A stretch of DNA of 36,496 bases from Deltaproteobacteria bacterium (GTDB lineage Bacteria > Desulfobacterota > Desulfuromonadia > Desulfuromonadales > Geopsychrobacteraceae), in NCBI GenBank assembly GCA_013152145.1, contig JAADGW010000230.1, positions 1-36,496 of the forward strand. The letters run 5' to 3'. The notes under the pieces are model-generated. The model was not told the origin of the DNA. It did not search any database and saw nothing but the letters and a program-made list of their open reading frames with translations. This document shows, in pieces, positions 8,934 to 17,007 of this stretch (its first letter is position 1; each line of letters begins with the position of its first letter). The translations under genes and the position numbers were made by a program.

Positions 8934-9998
8934 TTAACACCCCAGTCCACAGAGGAGTCCACTGGGGTAATCGTCCCGGTCGTCATTACTCTTCTGATTG
9001 CGATCAGCGATGAGCTTCACCAAGTCAACAAGCCGGTTGGAGTAGCCCCATTCATTGTCATACCAGGCAATCACTCGCACCAGATTATCGCCAACAACTG
9101 CGGTTGAGTCGGCATCGACAATTGCCGATGCCGGATTACCGATGAAGTCTTTTGAAACCAGCGGGATCTCACAATAGTCTAGAACTCCCTTGAGTGTTCC
9201 CTCTGCTGCCTGTTGAAGGGCCGCATTCACCTCAAAAGCAGTAACCTTCTGTTCGGTTTCGACAACCAGATCAATCAGCGAGACATTCGGCACCGGAACA
9301 CGCACCGCCATCCCGATCAGTTTATCTTTAAGCTCCGGGAGCACTAAAGTAACCGCCTTGGCAGCACCTGTTGTCGTTGGGATCATCGACTGACCGGCCG
9401 AGCGGCCACGACGTAAATCGGCTTGCGGAACATCATGGATCGCCTGACCGTTGGTGTAGGAATGCACGGTATTGAGCATCCCTTTGACAAAACCGAACTG
9501 TTCTAAAACAACCTTGGCCACCGGCGCCAGACAGTTGGTGGTACAGGAGGCATTGGAAATGATGTGATGTAGTTCAGGCTGGTATTGTCCTTCATTGATC
9601 CCCATGCAGACCGTTAAATCGGCATCCCGTGCCGGGGCGCTGATAATCACATTGGTCGCTCCTGCCTGCAGATGCTTTTCAGAGTGAATACGGTCGGTGT
9701 AGCGTCCACTCGATTCGATGACAATATCAACACCCAGTTCACGCCATGGCAGTCTCCTTGGATCTGGCTGTTTGAGAACCTTGACCTCTTTTCCCGCAAG
9801 GTAAAATCTATCGGAACCGAGCTCAATTTCGTGGTGGAAGCTACCGTGGACCGAATCGTATTTTAGAAAATGAACCAGCGTCGGCACATCAACCAGGTCG
9901 TTAATGGCAACGATTTCGATATCGGCACAATGGCAAGCGGACCGGAAAAAAGTGCGTCCGATGCGGCCGAAGCCATTAATTGCAAGCCTTACTGGCAT
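8934..9998 (-). CDS. gap: Glyceraldehyde-3-phosphate dehydrogenase (phosphorylating type)
   Basis: INGFGRIGR, catalytic SNASCTTNCLAPVAKV, TVHSYTNGQ, WYDNEWGYSNR. Confidence 0.95.
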   Translation of the reverse strand: MPVRLAINGFGRIGRTFFRSACHCADIEIVAINDLVDVPTLVHFLKYDSVHGSFHHEIELGSDRFYLAGKEVKVLKQPDPRRLPWRELGVDIVIESSGRYTDRIHSEKHLQAGATNVIISAPARDADLTVCMGINEGQYQPELHHIISNASCTTNCLAPVAKVVLEQFGFVKGMLNTVHSYTNGQAIHDVPQADLRRGRSAGQSMIPTTTGAAKAVTLVLPELKDKLIGMAVRVPVPNVSLIDLVVETEQKVTAFEVNAALQQAAEGTLKGVLDYCEIPLVSKDFIGNPASAIVDADSTAVVGDNLVRVIAWYDNEWGYSNRLVDLVKLIADRNQKSNDDRDDYPSGLLCGLGC

Positions 9999-10027
9999 AG
10001 ATCGACACCTTGAATTCCTGCAGTTTC

Positions 10028-10204
10028 TTAAAGTTCGGCTGAAGGTTGATTTTCCAGCATGCGGTTATCCAGCAAATCAAGCTTCATCCGCATCAACTGA
10101 GAAATATTCACTCCAGATTTATTGGCCATTTCAAGCAGCACACTTTTTTCTTCGTTATTCACCCGAAAGGAGATAACAAATTCGTTTCTCTTTTTTACCG
10201 TCAT
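10028..10204 (-). CDS. Small ribbon-helix-helix-like protein (~58 aa)
   Basis: MTVKKRNEFVISFRVNNEEKSVLLEMANKSGVNISQLMRMKLDLLDNR: beta-strand plus two helices as in RHH/antitoxin DNA-binding proteins; RBS-like GGAGATC before ATG at 10204. Confidence 0.55.
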   Translation of the reverse strand: MTVKKRNEFVISFRVNNEEKSVLLEMANKSGVNISQLMRMKLDLLDNRMLENQPSAEL

Positions 10205-10234
10205 GATCTCCTCCATTTTCTCAAACACAGGGAT

Positions 10235-12073
10235 TCAGTCCAGAATCCCCTCCAGCTCCGGCTCAAAGATCTCCCAAACCCGCTTTTCCAACTGAGCGAT
10301 GAATTCTGAACTGGTGATATTCGGCAGATTGATGTGCGAATTTGGATCCTCGCTCACCTCGGCCGGCAGGCAAAATTCCGCCTTGGTGTAGCCCTGACGC
10401 AGTTCCAGGGCCAAACCACGCAGAAAGGCCCGGCGCACGGCTGCACGGATATCATCGGTACTAACCTCCAGGTTGAATTCGCTTTTCAGGCAGTCGACCA
10501 CCATCTGGGTACCGATGCCGTTGGCGATATCGAAGAACTTGCACAGCCCGATCATGTCGAAGCCGACCATATGCAGTTTGTTCTGCGTAATCCCCTTAAC
10601 CCAGGAGTCCAGATCCGACTTTCCCTCGCGGGTCAGAAGACCGTAGGTCGCCATCGACATGTGTCCGCCGGCGATCGCCCAGGCGTAGCCGGGATTGGTC
10701 TCCGGCTGGTAGGCCGGTAGCTCCAGCCCCTTGACGTGATAGGCATAGCCAGTTTCACCGGTGGCCTGCGATAGTCGCATCGAGCCCCGGCCGATCTCCG
10801 GCAGTTCACCCTCACCGGCCTTGATGACCAGCTCGCGAATCTTTTCGTAGTCACCAAAGGTAGCGCCGTTCAGGATCGGCTTTTCGGGATGTCGCTCGTT
10901 GTAGGCGAGGAGGTAAGAGATGGTCACCCCCAAAGAGATGGAATCCATGCCGTAGTTGTCTGCCAATTGAATCAACCGGGCTGCTTCTCCGGCAGCGTGG
11001 ATGCCGAGGTTGGTGCCGAGCAGGTTGAGCGGTTCATAGTCGAACTTGGCGAGAAACTCTCCCTTGCTGCCATCGGCACCCTTCTCGGAGATATTGTTGT
11101 GGCAGGTGATACCGCAGCGATAGCAGGCTTCCGACTTGATATCGTACTCTTTCTCGACATTTTCGCGGAACAGCTTTTCCGGGATGGCATTGCCCTGCGG
11201 GCGAAAATTGTTCACCGGTACGGCATGAAATGCCTGCAACACATCGTATGCAGCCCAGGTGCCACCACCGCCACCGCGACTGATCGGCTGCAGGCGGGCG
11301 GAACCGCCTCCCTTGATGACGTTGAGATTGACCTTCTTCACCGCCTCGCTGACTTTGCCGAGCTTGTCGCGACTCTGGGCCACCAATGCAAGGATATTTT
11401 TGTAACCCATCAGACTGCCCATGCCACCGCGACCGGCAAAGCGACATTTATCCTGTTTCGATTTGAGCTGATTCTCAGTCGACAACGCCACGGCGCCCAT
11501 ATAGTTCTGCTGCCAGTTTTCCCCGGCCGGGCCGATGGCGGCGAAGTGAGCATTCGGATACTCCTGCTGCAATGCCATGATTTTGGCGTGGGTCGAGAGG
11601 CCGAGCAGATGCTCCGCCGGTTTGAGCTCGACCTGCGGCCCCGCTACGGTCTCCTTGATCAGCACATAGACCGGTTGTTCCGAGCGGTTTTCGAAAATCA
11701 GTTCATCGAGCCCGGTCCACTTGAATTTGGCGCCGAACTTACCGCTGCCGGTTGACCACATCGCTGCCGGGCGCCCCGCCTTCGAGCCTTTGATCGGGCT
11801 GTAGCCGGAGAAGTAGGTACGCAGAGCGGTCATCGCAGTGCTGCCGGTGAGCAAACCGGTGTTGACGATCAGCGGGTTCTCATCGCAGTAGGCGTTGTCA
11901 ATCTGCCGCATCGCCAGATCCTGAAAGGAGCGGCCGAAACCACCCAGCACATCCTCGAGGTTGCGACAAGGAACATCGGTGTAGCGCAGTTCACCGGTTT
12001 TCAGATCAACTGTACAGCGATGGTAGAGGATTGCGGCAGGATTTGCGGCGGGGTCGGTGGTCAGACTTTTCAT
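10235..12073 (-). CDS. Aldehyde:ferredoxin oxidoreductase family protein (W/Mo pterin enzyme), copy 1
   Basis: RFAGRGGMGSLMGYKNILAL, [4Fe-4S] motif CYRCGITC plus distal Cys (DMIGLCKFF), KGLELPAYQPETNPGYAWAIA. Confidence 0.9.
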   Translation of the reverse strand: MKSLTTDPAANPAAILYHRCTVDLKTGELRYTDVPCRNLEDVLGGFGRSFQDLAMRQIDNAYCDENPLIVNTGLLTGSTAMTALRTYFSGYSPIKGSKAGRPAAMWSTGSGKFGAKFKWTGLDELIFENRSEQPVYVLIKETVAGPQVELKPAEHLLGLSTHAKIMALQQEYPNAHFAAIGPAGENWQQNYMGAVALSTENQLKSKQDKCRFAGRGGMGSLMGYKNILALVAQSRDKLGKVSEAVKKVNLNVIKGGGSARLQPISRGGGGGTWAAYDVLQAFHAVPVNNFRPQGNAIPEKLFRENVEKEYDIKSEACYRCGITCHNNISEKGADGSKGEFLAKFDYEPLNLLGTNLGIHAAGEAARLIQLADNYGMDSISLGVTISYLLAYNERHPEKPILNGATFGDYEKIRELVIKAGEGELPEIGRGSMRLSQATGETGYAYHVKGLELPAYQPETNPGYAWAIAGGHMSMATYGLLTREGKSDLDSWVKGITQNKLHMVGFDMIGLCKFFDIANGIGTQMVVDCLKSEFNLEVSTDDIRAAVRRAFLRGLALELRQGYTKAEFCLPAEVSEDPNSHINLPNITSSEFIAQLEKRVWEIFEPELEGILD

Positions 12074-12142
12074 AAAATCTCCTCAAGCTATGAAATAACA
12101 GAATCAATTCAGGCAAAGATAGTCTGCCAGGAGACAGTCGGA

Positions 12143-12367
12143 CTATCCGCCACCCAGAATCGGTAAAAGAGTCAGCGTATCCCCCTCATTAAGCACGTCA
12201 TCCAAGCGGGCATGGAGCCCGTTTAACAGTACGGTTCCCAAGGCCCGTTTGGGAATTTGCAACTGGGAGAAAATTTCTTCAACTCTTGTACCATCGGGAT
12301 ATTCCGCAATATTTTCTTTGAAACGGTCGGTACGAAACGCTCCGATCAGCTTTACCTTAACCTGCAT
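12143..12367 (-). CDS. MoaD/ThiS-family ubiquitin-like sulfur carrier
   Basis: 74 aa ending ...LLPILGGG (C-terminal Gly-Gly); beta-grasp pattern; sits next to the pterin-dependent AOR. Confidence 0.8.
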   Translation of the reverse strand: MQVKVKLIGAFRTDRFKENIAEYPDGTRVEEIFSQLQIPKRALGTVLLNGLHARLDDVLNEGDTLTLLPILGGG

Positions 12368-12378
12368 TTCAGCACTCC

Positions 12379-15300
12379 TTATCTACTTTCCGGTTCATCT
12401 AAGGATTCCATCCGCCCCAAATGTCCCTCTATCATCTCCATATAGGTCGCTTCTTCGTTGCTTTTGTAAACCATGAAAGAGGCAATCTCACTGGCCAGGA
12501 TCGCATACTTGATCTTTGCCGGCAGTTGCTCGATACGGTTGCGGAAACGTCTGACCTTGCTGATCAGACGCGGCAGGTGCAACAGGATCGCTTTGTGATA
12601 GAGCGGCTTATCACAGAGTTGCGGATTATTCTGAAAGACTCGGAATAGCCGTGAATAGTGCACGTTGATTTTCTGACTGATCTCTGCAGAAGCCTCGGTG
12701 TACAGGAGCGGCGTAGTGCTGTTCTGCACTCGGCGGAAAATCAGCTCCGCCTCATCCTCCGCCCGACGGTTGAGAATGTCGATAACATCGGCGACATACT
12801 GCGCCTTGTTGGCGAGAAACTCCTTCTCCGTCAGCATCAGGTTGGCGATGATTTCATACGATGATGAAATAACCCCGCACTTGTTGGCCGAAGCATCACG
12901 CAGGATGACGACACCGCGTTGCTGCAATTCGATCCGCGCATCGGGCGTGATGAAGGAGTTGGCGCCCTCAACAATGATCTTTGCTCGTGGATTGCCCTCT
13001 TCATCGAAGAACCGCCCGCAGTTACTGGCGTCGAGGGTTTCCGGCCGGCCACCGGCCGGGATGAACAGGTCAGTGGTGACTTTGAAGATCAGCTGGTTGT
13101 ACTCACGATAGAATTCATCGTTGGTCACCCACTGTTCCTCGAGTCCATCGACGGTAGCTACCACTTTCTTGAACAGTTTACGCAACCCATCCTGACGCGT
13201 CTGGTTCCGGTAAAGGATAAAACTGCCCGGGTGCAGCGCCTGCGGCTCATAAGCCTCCATATCCTGCTTGAGAACAATCTGCTTCAGCGCTTTGTGGTCG
13301 GCCCCCTCCGGGTCGTAGAAAGCACCGGTGCCATCGACAATCAGACAGATTCTCACCTGCGGGCAGCGCTCCAGCATCAGCTGCATGGCGTTGCCGGCAA
13401 CATCGCCGTTGGGACCGCCGGTCAGCTTTACGGTGAAGGAGTCCTGGTGCATATTGATACCCAGTTTGCCCATGGCGACCTCGGCAAAACGGACCACCCC
13501 GGTTGAAGTGACAGCGTATTCCTTGTGATTGATACCGACCTTCTTGCTCGACATGATCCCGGTGCCAAGCAGATAGCCGCGCCGCTGCGCCTGCCGGGCG
13601 ATCAGTTCGATCATGACATCGTGCATATTTTCGTCGGGACCGAGCTCGATCGGCTCATCCTCACCGTAGTAATCGACCACGCGGGGATCTTTGGCGCGAC
13701 CATTCTCAGTGACGAAAATATCGAGGAAGGCGTTGATAAAGCCGTACTGCAGCTTGTAAAGCCGCGGGATCAGCATCTCCTTGTCGAGATTGCCACCGGC
13801 ATCCAGCACCGCAACCATCTTCGAACCGCCCTCATAGATATCCTTGTTTTTCAGATGCTGGGTATGGGCCAGGACATAATTTTCCTTGAACACCGTATTG
13901 GCGGCGGTGACGTACTCATCCCGACCCTGCGTGATCAAGGTCCGCCAGCCCCCGCGGGCGATGTCGGAAAAACCGATATGATAGCCGGTACCGTAGCGAC
14001 CGTAGAAATAGGTCACCCGAAATGGCCGCTCCGGCGGCAGGTCTGAAATAAGATCGCCACCGAGCTGCTCCAGATAGACCGGATCGAGCCGGAACGCCAG
14101 GGCATGTTTTTCGGGAACAAAGAAATTGGTTTTCAGCGTGTTACGGATAAAGGTCAGTGCGCAGTTAAAAATCCGCCGCCGGAATTTATCGAGAAAATGC
14201 CGTCCGGTATTGTACTGTTCAATCAATTGCACGGTTTCAGTCAGGACCTTGGCGTACTCTTCGTTACGCTGCGCCTGCTGCGGATCGAAACGGATCCGGA
14301 ACAGTTTTACCAGTTGCAAAGCAATATCGGGATGATTGTGAAAAGCCCGCATCACCCCTTCAAGATCGTAGGTATCGGGGTGGGTGTGCGCCATGTTGGT
14401 GTGGCAGAAGCCGACCATGGCGCACACCAAAGAGGCATCCATGCCGCTGGCCAGGCCGGTCGGCACCAGTTCACGGTAGGTTTGCGAAGAGGAACGCAGA
14501 ATCTGGGTATTGTACAGTTCCTCCTGTAATTGGCAGTAGAGCTCCGAGTCCTTTTCGATGCGGCCACCATCGGCGGCGGTCACATAAAAGGTCGAAAGAA
14601 AATAGGGATGGGTGCCGTTACTGATCGTCAAACCGTAAGCACGCTCAACCGAAACCTTGAGCCGCCGGAAGATTTCCAGTACCTGGGTCAGGAAATCATT
14701 TTCCGGGGGATTGCTGACGCCGAAAAAGAGCCGAGCTTCATTGGCAAGCCCTTCATCGGCATCGGGAATTTCCAGGTCGAGATAAATTCCGTCATGCATC
14801 ATCGTCTGCTGATAGAGCCAGAGGATCTTGGCGACCCGGCGCGGCGGTGAGTCGAGCACATAGTGCTGATTGTTCAGCCAGAGAATCGCCAGTAGCTTCT
14901 CCCGCTGGCCGTGATCAAAGCCCGGATAATATGTTTTCAGGGCCGCAGTGACCCGCTGCTTGATTTGCCGTGGGATACTTGGAACTTCTGCCTCGGCAAT
15001 TGCCCGATGTTTTTTACGGTCAAATACGTATTTCTGAATTTCCAGAAATTGTTCGGTGCCCGGCAGTTTAGTTTTTGAATCAGTGAACTCCGCAAAAGAA
15101 ATCTGTCTTTCCTGTGCAATTTTCAGCGTTTCATAAATCGAACCGGGCCTATTTAACCCAGCGAGGATCAGTGTCTTTTCACGGTCGGCAAGAATTATCC
15201 GGCGGTTATTTTTCGTCCCGGACAACCCGTATGCTAAAGCCGCTAACGCATCCGGTTCATTTTGCATAGAAACAAAAAAATAGGGATGCATATTCTCTTT

Positions 15301-15414
15301 GAGCCAGGTCAGATTGGCGTTCATCTGTTCATATTTCCCCCTGATCGCCTGTAGAAAATCGGGCTCCTGCAGCTGATACTTCTGGTCGTTGGTAACGCTG
15401 CTTGCGATACTCAT
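12379..15414 (-). CDS. Large NAD-dependent glutamate dehydrogenase (Glu/Leu/Phe/Val dehydrogenase family)
   Basis: 1011 aa. GYHIGFSDIARGGWRTLITQGRDEYVTAANTVFKENYVLAHTQHLKNKDIYEGGSKMV, KLTGGPNGDVAGNAM, KIIVEGANSFITPDARIELQQRGVVILRDASANKCGVISSSYEI. Confidence 0.9.
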   Translation of the reverse strand: MSIASSVTNDQKYQLQEPDFLQAIRGKYEQMNANLTWLKENMHPYFFVSMQNEPDALAALAYGLSGTKNNRRIILADREKTLILAGLNRPGSIYETLKIAQERQISFAEFTDSKTKLPGTEQFLEIQKYVFDRKKHRAIAEAEVPSIPRQIKQRVTAALKTYYPGFDHGQREKLLAILWLNNQHYVLDSPPRRVAKILWLYQQTMMHDGIYLDLEIPDADEGLANEARLFFGVSNPPENDFLTQVLEIFRRLKVSVERAYGLTISNGTHPYFLSTFYVTAADGGRIEKDSELYCQLQEELYNTQILRSSSQTYRELVPTGLASGMDASLVCAMVGFCHTNMAHTHPDTYDLEGVMRAFHNHPDIALQLVKLFRIRFDPQQAQRNEEYAKVLTETVQLIEQYNTGRHFLDKFRRRIFNCALTFIRNTLKTNFFVPEKHALAFRLDPVYLEQLGGDLISDLPPERPFRVTYFYGRYGTGYHIGFSDIARGGWRTLITQGRDEYVTAANTVFKENYVLAHTQHLKNKDIYEGGSKMVAVLDAGGNLDKEMLIPRLYKLQYGFINAFLDIFVTENGRAKDPRVVDYYGEDEPIELGPDENMHDVMIELIARQAQRRGYLLGTGIMSSKKVGINHKEYAVTSTGVVRFAEVAMGKLGINMHQDSFTVKLTGGPNGDVAGNAMQLMLERCPQVRICLIVDGTGAFYDPEGADHKALKQIVLKQDMEAYEPQALHPGSFILYRNQTRQDGLRKLFKKVVATVDGLEEQWVTNDEFYREYNQLIFKVTTDLFIPAGGRPETLDASNCGRFFDEEGNPRAKIIVEGANSFITPDARIELQQRGVVILRDASANKCGVISSSYEIIANLMLTEKEFLANKAQYVADVIDILNRRAEDEAELIFRRVQNSTTPLLYTEASAEISQKINVHYSRLFRVFQNNPQLCDKPLYHKAILLHLPRLISKVRRFRNRIEQLPAKIKYAILASEIASFMVYKSNEEATYMEMIEGHLGRMESLDEPESR

Positions 15415-15459
15415 TGCTCTGCTCCTCTTTCGACGTGACTCCTGGCAGGTGCTTGAACA

Positions 15460-15487
15460 CTGCCTACCTCAAAAGGGAGGTAGGCAG
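15460..15487 (-). promoter_or_regulatory. Intercistronic hairpin between ureohydrolase and GDH genes
   Basis: CTGCCTACCTC-AAAAGG-GAGGTAGGCAG, 11-bp perfect stem. Confidence 0.55.
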
Positions 15488-15537
15488 ACCAAACCGTTTC
15501 TTTTTCTATACTCATGAAAAACTCTTGAAGGGATTAA

Positions 15538-16482
15538 TTAATCGAGGGCACAACTCAACAGCTCAATCACACAACGGCTTGCCAGGTGAGAAGTGATATC
15601 TCCGGGTCCGTCAACCTGCGGATTGACTTCCATAATATCAAACCCAAGGATATTTCCACGACGGGCAATCAGGTAGATCAAGTCGGAAAATTCCGGAAAT
15701 AACAGGCCGCCCGGTTCTGGAGTCCCCGTGCCTGGAGCTGCCGTTGGATCGAACACATCAATGTCAACACTGATATAGTAATCACCTTCGGCAAACAGTT
15801 CGGCCAACGACTCCAGCCTGGTCTGTTTCAGTTCCCGGGCGGTGACTATTTTAGCGCCTTGCTGCTGAATCCATTCCACATCGTTCCCTGAATTGGCCAG
15901 TCCCCGGATACCCAGCAAGGTGATCGATTCGGCCAGACCATCCTCCAGGATGCGGGCAACGGGACTGCCGTGGGTATATTCGCTTTTAAAAATCCGGTCG
16001 CAGTCGACATGAGTATCGAAATGAACATAATGGATCTTCCGGCCGGAAAACGCCTTGACGACCGGGTAGGTAATCGAATGATCGCCGCCAAGCACCGCAG
16101 GCACGGCCCCCTTGTTCAAGATGGCACTGACTGCACCGGTGATTGCATCAAAGTTTCTCTCCCGGCAGAGGGGCTCGATATCCACATCTCCGGCATCAAC
16201 AATATTTTTTCCCCGCAAGATCCACTTGCGCCGGTCCGCATCGTAAAAACGCTCCTCAACCCCCTCATAGGCATAAAGCATAGAGGCCTGGCGGATCGAT
16301 CGCGGCCCGAACCGGGTCCCGGGCTTATTGGAGCAGCCCTCATCATAGGGGACTCCCAGGATGGCCGCATCGGCACGACTCTGAATATCCCAGAAAGGGT
16401 AGCCGGCAAAGGTGGCAATCCCGACGTAAGGAGAGGTCCCGCTCGGCTGGGCAAAGGGGTTGTTCTGGACAAATTTTTCCAT
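15538..16482 (-). CDS. speB: Agmatinase / ureohydrolase family
   Basis: GTRFGPRSIRQAS, LGGDHSITYPVV, HFDTHVDCD, YISVDIDVFDPTAAPGTGTPEPGG. Confidence 0.85.
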   Translation of the reverse strand: MEKFVQNNPFAQPSGTSPYVGIATFAGYPFWDIQSRADAAILGVPYDEGCSNKPGTRFGPRSIRQASMLYAYEGVEERFYDADRRKWILRGKNIVDAGDVDIEPLCRERNFDAITGAVSAILNKGAVPAVLGGDHSITYPVVKAFSGRKIHYVHFDTHVDCDRIFKSEYTHGSPVARILEDGLAESITLLGIRGLANSGNDVEWIQQQGAKIVTARELKQTRLESLAELFAEGDYYISVDIDVFDPTAAPGTGTPEPGGLLFPEFSDLIYLIARRGNILGFDIMEVNPQVDGPGDITSHLASRCVIELLSCALD

Positions 16483-16723
16483 CTTGAAACCTCCGATATT
16501 GATTTTATTCTCATTCTTTCGCCTTCGATCTCATCGGATGGTTCAGCTATCGATAAAATTCTCGATATCAAAAATCAAAATCCCCAGTGGAATCACGACT
16601 TACTCCTGATGGCCTGTTGCGGGGCCAGCCCTTGGTGGGTTCGGACCGTAAACACTTTGTTCAACGTTTATTTATTTCGCCCACTGTCGCAAGCTTTTCT
16701 TGATCGATATTATCTTGAAGAAA

Positions 16724-16739
16724 AGCACAAGCTGTGCCA
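16724..16739 (-). promoter_or_regulatory. Candidate sigma-54 promoter TGGCAC-AGCTT-GTGCT
   Basis: GG-N10-GC spacing with a full TGGCAC -24 box; lies upstream of the ureohydrolase operon and directly downstream of sigma-54 activator copy 2. Confidence 0.6.
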
Positions 16740-16760
16740 GAGACAGGCAAAACAGTAGAT

Positions 16761-16779
16761 CGATTGAGTAACTCAATCG
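16761..16779. promoter_or_regulatory. Palindromic candidate activator site CGATTGAG-TAA-CTCAATCG
   Basis: Perfect 8-bp inverted repeat ~22 bp upstream of the -24 box of the candidate sigma-54 promoter. Confidence 0.35.
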
Positions 16780-16934
16780 GTTGAGGCACGCAAAAAAAAT
16801 ACTCAAAAATGAATATAATCCTTATTATTCAAACTGGTTAAGCAATGTTTCTATCGAGAAAGAAATATCACACAGAAAAAGATAAAAAGGAAACAAGCTG
16901 CAAACGTCTCAGAAAAAATCTACGTGATAAAAAA

Positions 16935-16976
16935 GCGGCCGAGACTGGATGCATAAGTGCATCCAGTCTCGGCCGC
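16935..16976 (-). terminator. Strong intrinsic terminator of sigma-54 activator copy 2
   Basis: 19-bp perfect stem GCGGCCGAGACTGGATGCA-(4 nt)-TGCATCCAGTCTCGGCCGC, followed on the minus strand by TTTTTT. Confidence 0.9.
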
Positions 16977-17007
16977 GTCACAATTTGCGGTGGGAATGTC
17001 TTAAGCC

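Noticed and set aside
10889-11755. 288-aa plus-strand ORF opposite AOR copy 1
   Set aside because: Shadow of a conserved AOR gene; no recognisable motifs.
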